A DNA stretch of 6,599 bases. Source: an uncultured Angelakisella sp. GTDB taxonomy: Bacteria; Bacillota; Clostridia; Oscillospirales; Ruminococcaceae. Of the stretch, positions 5,798 through 6,599 are shown one piece after another; position 1 is the stretch's first letter; each line of letters begins with the position of its first letter. Below the pieces are notes generated by a model that searched no databases, had not been told where the DNA came from, and saw nothing but the letters and a program-made list of their open reading frames with translations. The translations under genes and the position numbers were made by a program. The stretch covers positions 1-6,599 of the forward strand of contig CALGIL010000160.1 of NCBI GenBank assembly GCA_937914895.1, in the 5' to 3' direction.

Positions 5798-6013
5798 TTA
5801 CAGCTTAAACTCCGACCCGTCGTAGGACGGCAGCACCGTCTGCCGGGCCGGTATGCGCTTCAGGGGGGCATAGCGGTACCTTCTGCAGGCGTAAAAAGGG
5901 GCCACCACCCCTTTTTTTTCGCACAGGACCATCTGGCCGTCGGAGTGCTCCCGGCCAAAGCGGCAGTAGGCACAGGCCGGCTCGATGCGGTCCCCAAACA
6001 GTTTGGCTGCCAT
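5798..6013 (-). CDS. Small four-cysteine protein, putative metal-binding (hypothetical)
   Basis: The 71-aa product starts MAAKLFGDRIEPACAYC. It holds four cysteines, Cys14, Cys17, Cys31 and Cys43, in the pattern C-x2-C-x13-C-x11-C, typical of a small zinc-ribbon or other Cys4 metal site. The rest is basic with aromatics (YACRRYRYAPLKRIP). I recall similar short proteins opening with KLFGDRIEP-x-C-x-YC as conserved hypotheticals in Oscillospiraceae, but know no tested function. I chose ATG 6011-6013 because AGGGGA (6024-6029) lies 10 nt upstream and a strong promoter places the transcript start near 6048. A longer in-frame reading back to 6208 would be antisense-free shadow of ylbJ in another frame and lies upstream of that promoter. 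The amidase gene starts 45 nt downstream, so the two form an operon. There is no signal peptide, so it should be cytoplasmic. Confidence 0.8.
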   Translation of the reverse strand: MAAKLFGDRIEPACAYCRFGREHSDGQMVLCEKKGVVAPFYACRRYRYAPLKRIPARQTVLPSYDGSEFKL

Positions 6014-6055
6014 CCATGTCACGTCCCCTATCCAAAAGTTGTCGCATTCTGTTTT

Positions 6056-6084
6056 ATTATACACCCTGTACCGTGGCTTGTCAT
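6056..6084 (-). promoter_or_regulatory. Sigma-A type promoter for the four-Cys protein/amidase operon
   Basis: Reading the minus strand, the -35 is ATGACA (6079-6084, 5 of 6 matches), followed by exactly 17 nt (6062-6078) and a perfect TATAAT -10 (6056-6061). Transcription should start near 6048, giving a leader of about 35 nt before the ATG at 6013. The -35 box overlaps the stop codon of the upstream ylbJ-like gene (6081-6083). Confidence 0.85.
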
Positions 6085-6599
6085 GAAGATTTCGTAAAGT
6101 TTCCCCGGGAATCAATGGTAAGGAACAGGATGGCGCACATAAAGAGGAGGCAGACGCAGCCCGCCACGGTCCGCCCGTCGGCGGCCAGCACCGGCCTGCC
6201 GGTGGCAAAAACCTCCAGCGTCCTCATGCGCAAATAGAGCACCGGGGACGCAAGGGCCGCGGTGATAAGCCCGTGGACAAGGCGGGACAGCACAAACCGG
6301 CCCAGGGGCACGCGCTGGCCCCCAAAGCAGGAGGCCACCTGGCAGATGACCGACAGGGAGGAAAAGGACAGCACAAAGGGCAGCGCCAGCGCCGCCTGGG
6401 CGGGGTGCACCGCCCCCGCCGCCGCGCAGCCGGAGCAGACCTCCACCATGCCCCGCAGCAGCAGCATTGCCCCTTCCCTTGTAAACAGCCCGCCGGAAAG
6501 GGCCGCGATGCCCGAGGCCGCCCAACCCAGCAGCCCCCAGCCGGCCAGCACCTCCAGCACCGCGGAAAATAAAATGACAAAGGCGCAGATGGACACGGT
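6081..6599 (-). CDS. ylbJ: YlbJ-like sporulation integral membrane protein, C-terminal part (partial)
   Basis: The minus frame is open from the window edge to TGA (6081-6083), giving 172 residues. It is hydrophobic, with membrane segments near ICAFVILFSAVLEVLAGWGL, LALPFVLSFSSLSVICQVAS, LVHGLITAALASPVLYL and VAGCVCLLFMCAILFLTI. The segments RGMVEVCSGCAA and LSFSSLSVICQV match the nucleoside-recognition/Gate domain pattern seen in YlbJ and SpoVM-type spore maturation proteins (G-M-x-E-[VI]-x-x-G, then F-x-x-[FL]-S-V). YlbJ of Bacillus subtilis is a membrane protein required for spore cortex formation, and full-length proteins are about 400 aa, so less than half is visible. A GTG at 6594-6596 is not a start, since the frame continues past it. 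Other Gate-domain transporters are possible alternatives. Confidence 0.72.
   Translation of the reverse strand, partial: TVSICAFVILFSAVLEVLAGWGLLGWAASGIAALSGGLFTREGAMLLLRGMVEVCSGCAAAGAVHPAQAALALPFVLSFSSLSVICQVASCFGGQRVPLGRFVLSRLVHGLITAALASPVLYLRMRTLEVFATGRPVLAADGRTVAGCVCLLFMCAILFLTIDSRGNFTKSS

Noticed and set aside
6014..6208. N-terminal extension of the four-Cys protein to 136 aa
   Set aside because: It would overlap ylbJ and start upstream of the TATAAT promoter. The Cys4 protein begins naturally at the ATG at 6013.
1..6599. CRISPR arrays, insertion sequences, tRNA or rRNA genes
   Set aside because: No regularly spaced repeats, transposase-like ORFs, terminal repeats, or tRNA/rRNA signatures were seen on either strand.

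Overview
The window comes from a GC-rich member of the Bacillota, most likely a gut Oscillospiraceae/Clostridia lineage. The evidence is GC-rich third codon positions, strong AGGAGG-type ribosome binding sites, an indolepyruvate oxidoreductase/PaaK/ACT cluster, a YlbJ-type sporulation membrane protein, and a multi-domain Amidase_3 wall hydrolase. The taxon is inferred from gene content and style, not from a marker gene.

Left arm (1-1926, plus strand): the tail of an upstream gene, probably iorB (indolepyruvate:ferredoxin oxidoreductase beta subunit), then a phenylacetate-CoA ligase (paaK) and a tandem-ACT-domain protein. The gaps are 20 and 24 nt, and a clear intrinsic terminator follows. The expected logic is that IOR oxidatively decarboxylates aryl-pyruvates to aryl-acetyl-CoA, PaaK interconverts aryl acetates and their CoA thioesters, and the ACT protein senses an amino acid or related ligand.

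Middle (1927-2927): a 289-nt gap with two inverted repeats and a weak promoter candidate precedes a plus-strand gene for a small secreted lipoprotein (lipobox Cys27, Ser/Asp/Pro linker, one compact beta-rich domain, acidic tail). Downstream lie a 70-nt pyrimidine-rich tract and two long perfect GC-rich hairpins, which separate it from the convergent minus-strand operon.

Right arm (2928-6599, minus strand, read right to left): the C-terminal part of a YlbJ-like nucleoside-recognition/Gate membrane protein runs off the window edge. A very good sigma-A promoter overlaps its stop codon. A 71-aa four-cysteine protein follows, and then a very large envelope protein. That protein reads as N-terminal membrane/signal segment, GHL10-type glycoside-hydrolase-like domain, Ig-like beta domains, AMIN-like domain, and catalytic Amidase_3. 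Its reading frame is broken by one base at a T5 run, so it appears as a 119-codon 5' ORF and an 828-codon 3' ORF. Restoring one base gives a single protein of about 941 residues.

The points most worth a second look are the frameshift site, the fusion of a degenerate-looking GHL10 module with an intact amidase, and the four-Cys protein co-transcribed with it. I see no mobile element, CRISPR array, tRNA or rRNA. Nothing here amounts to a clearly novel system.
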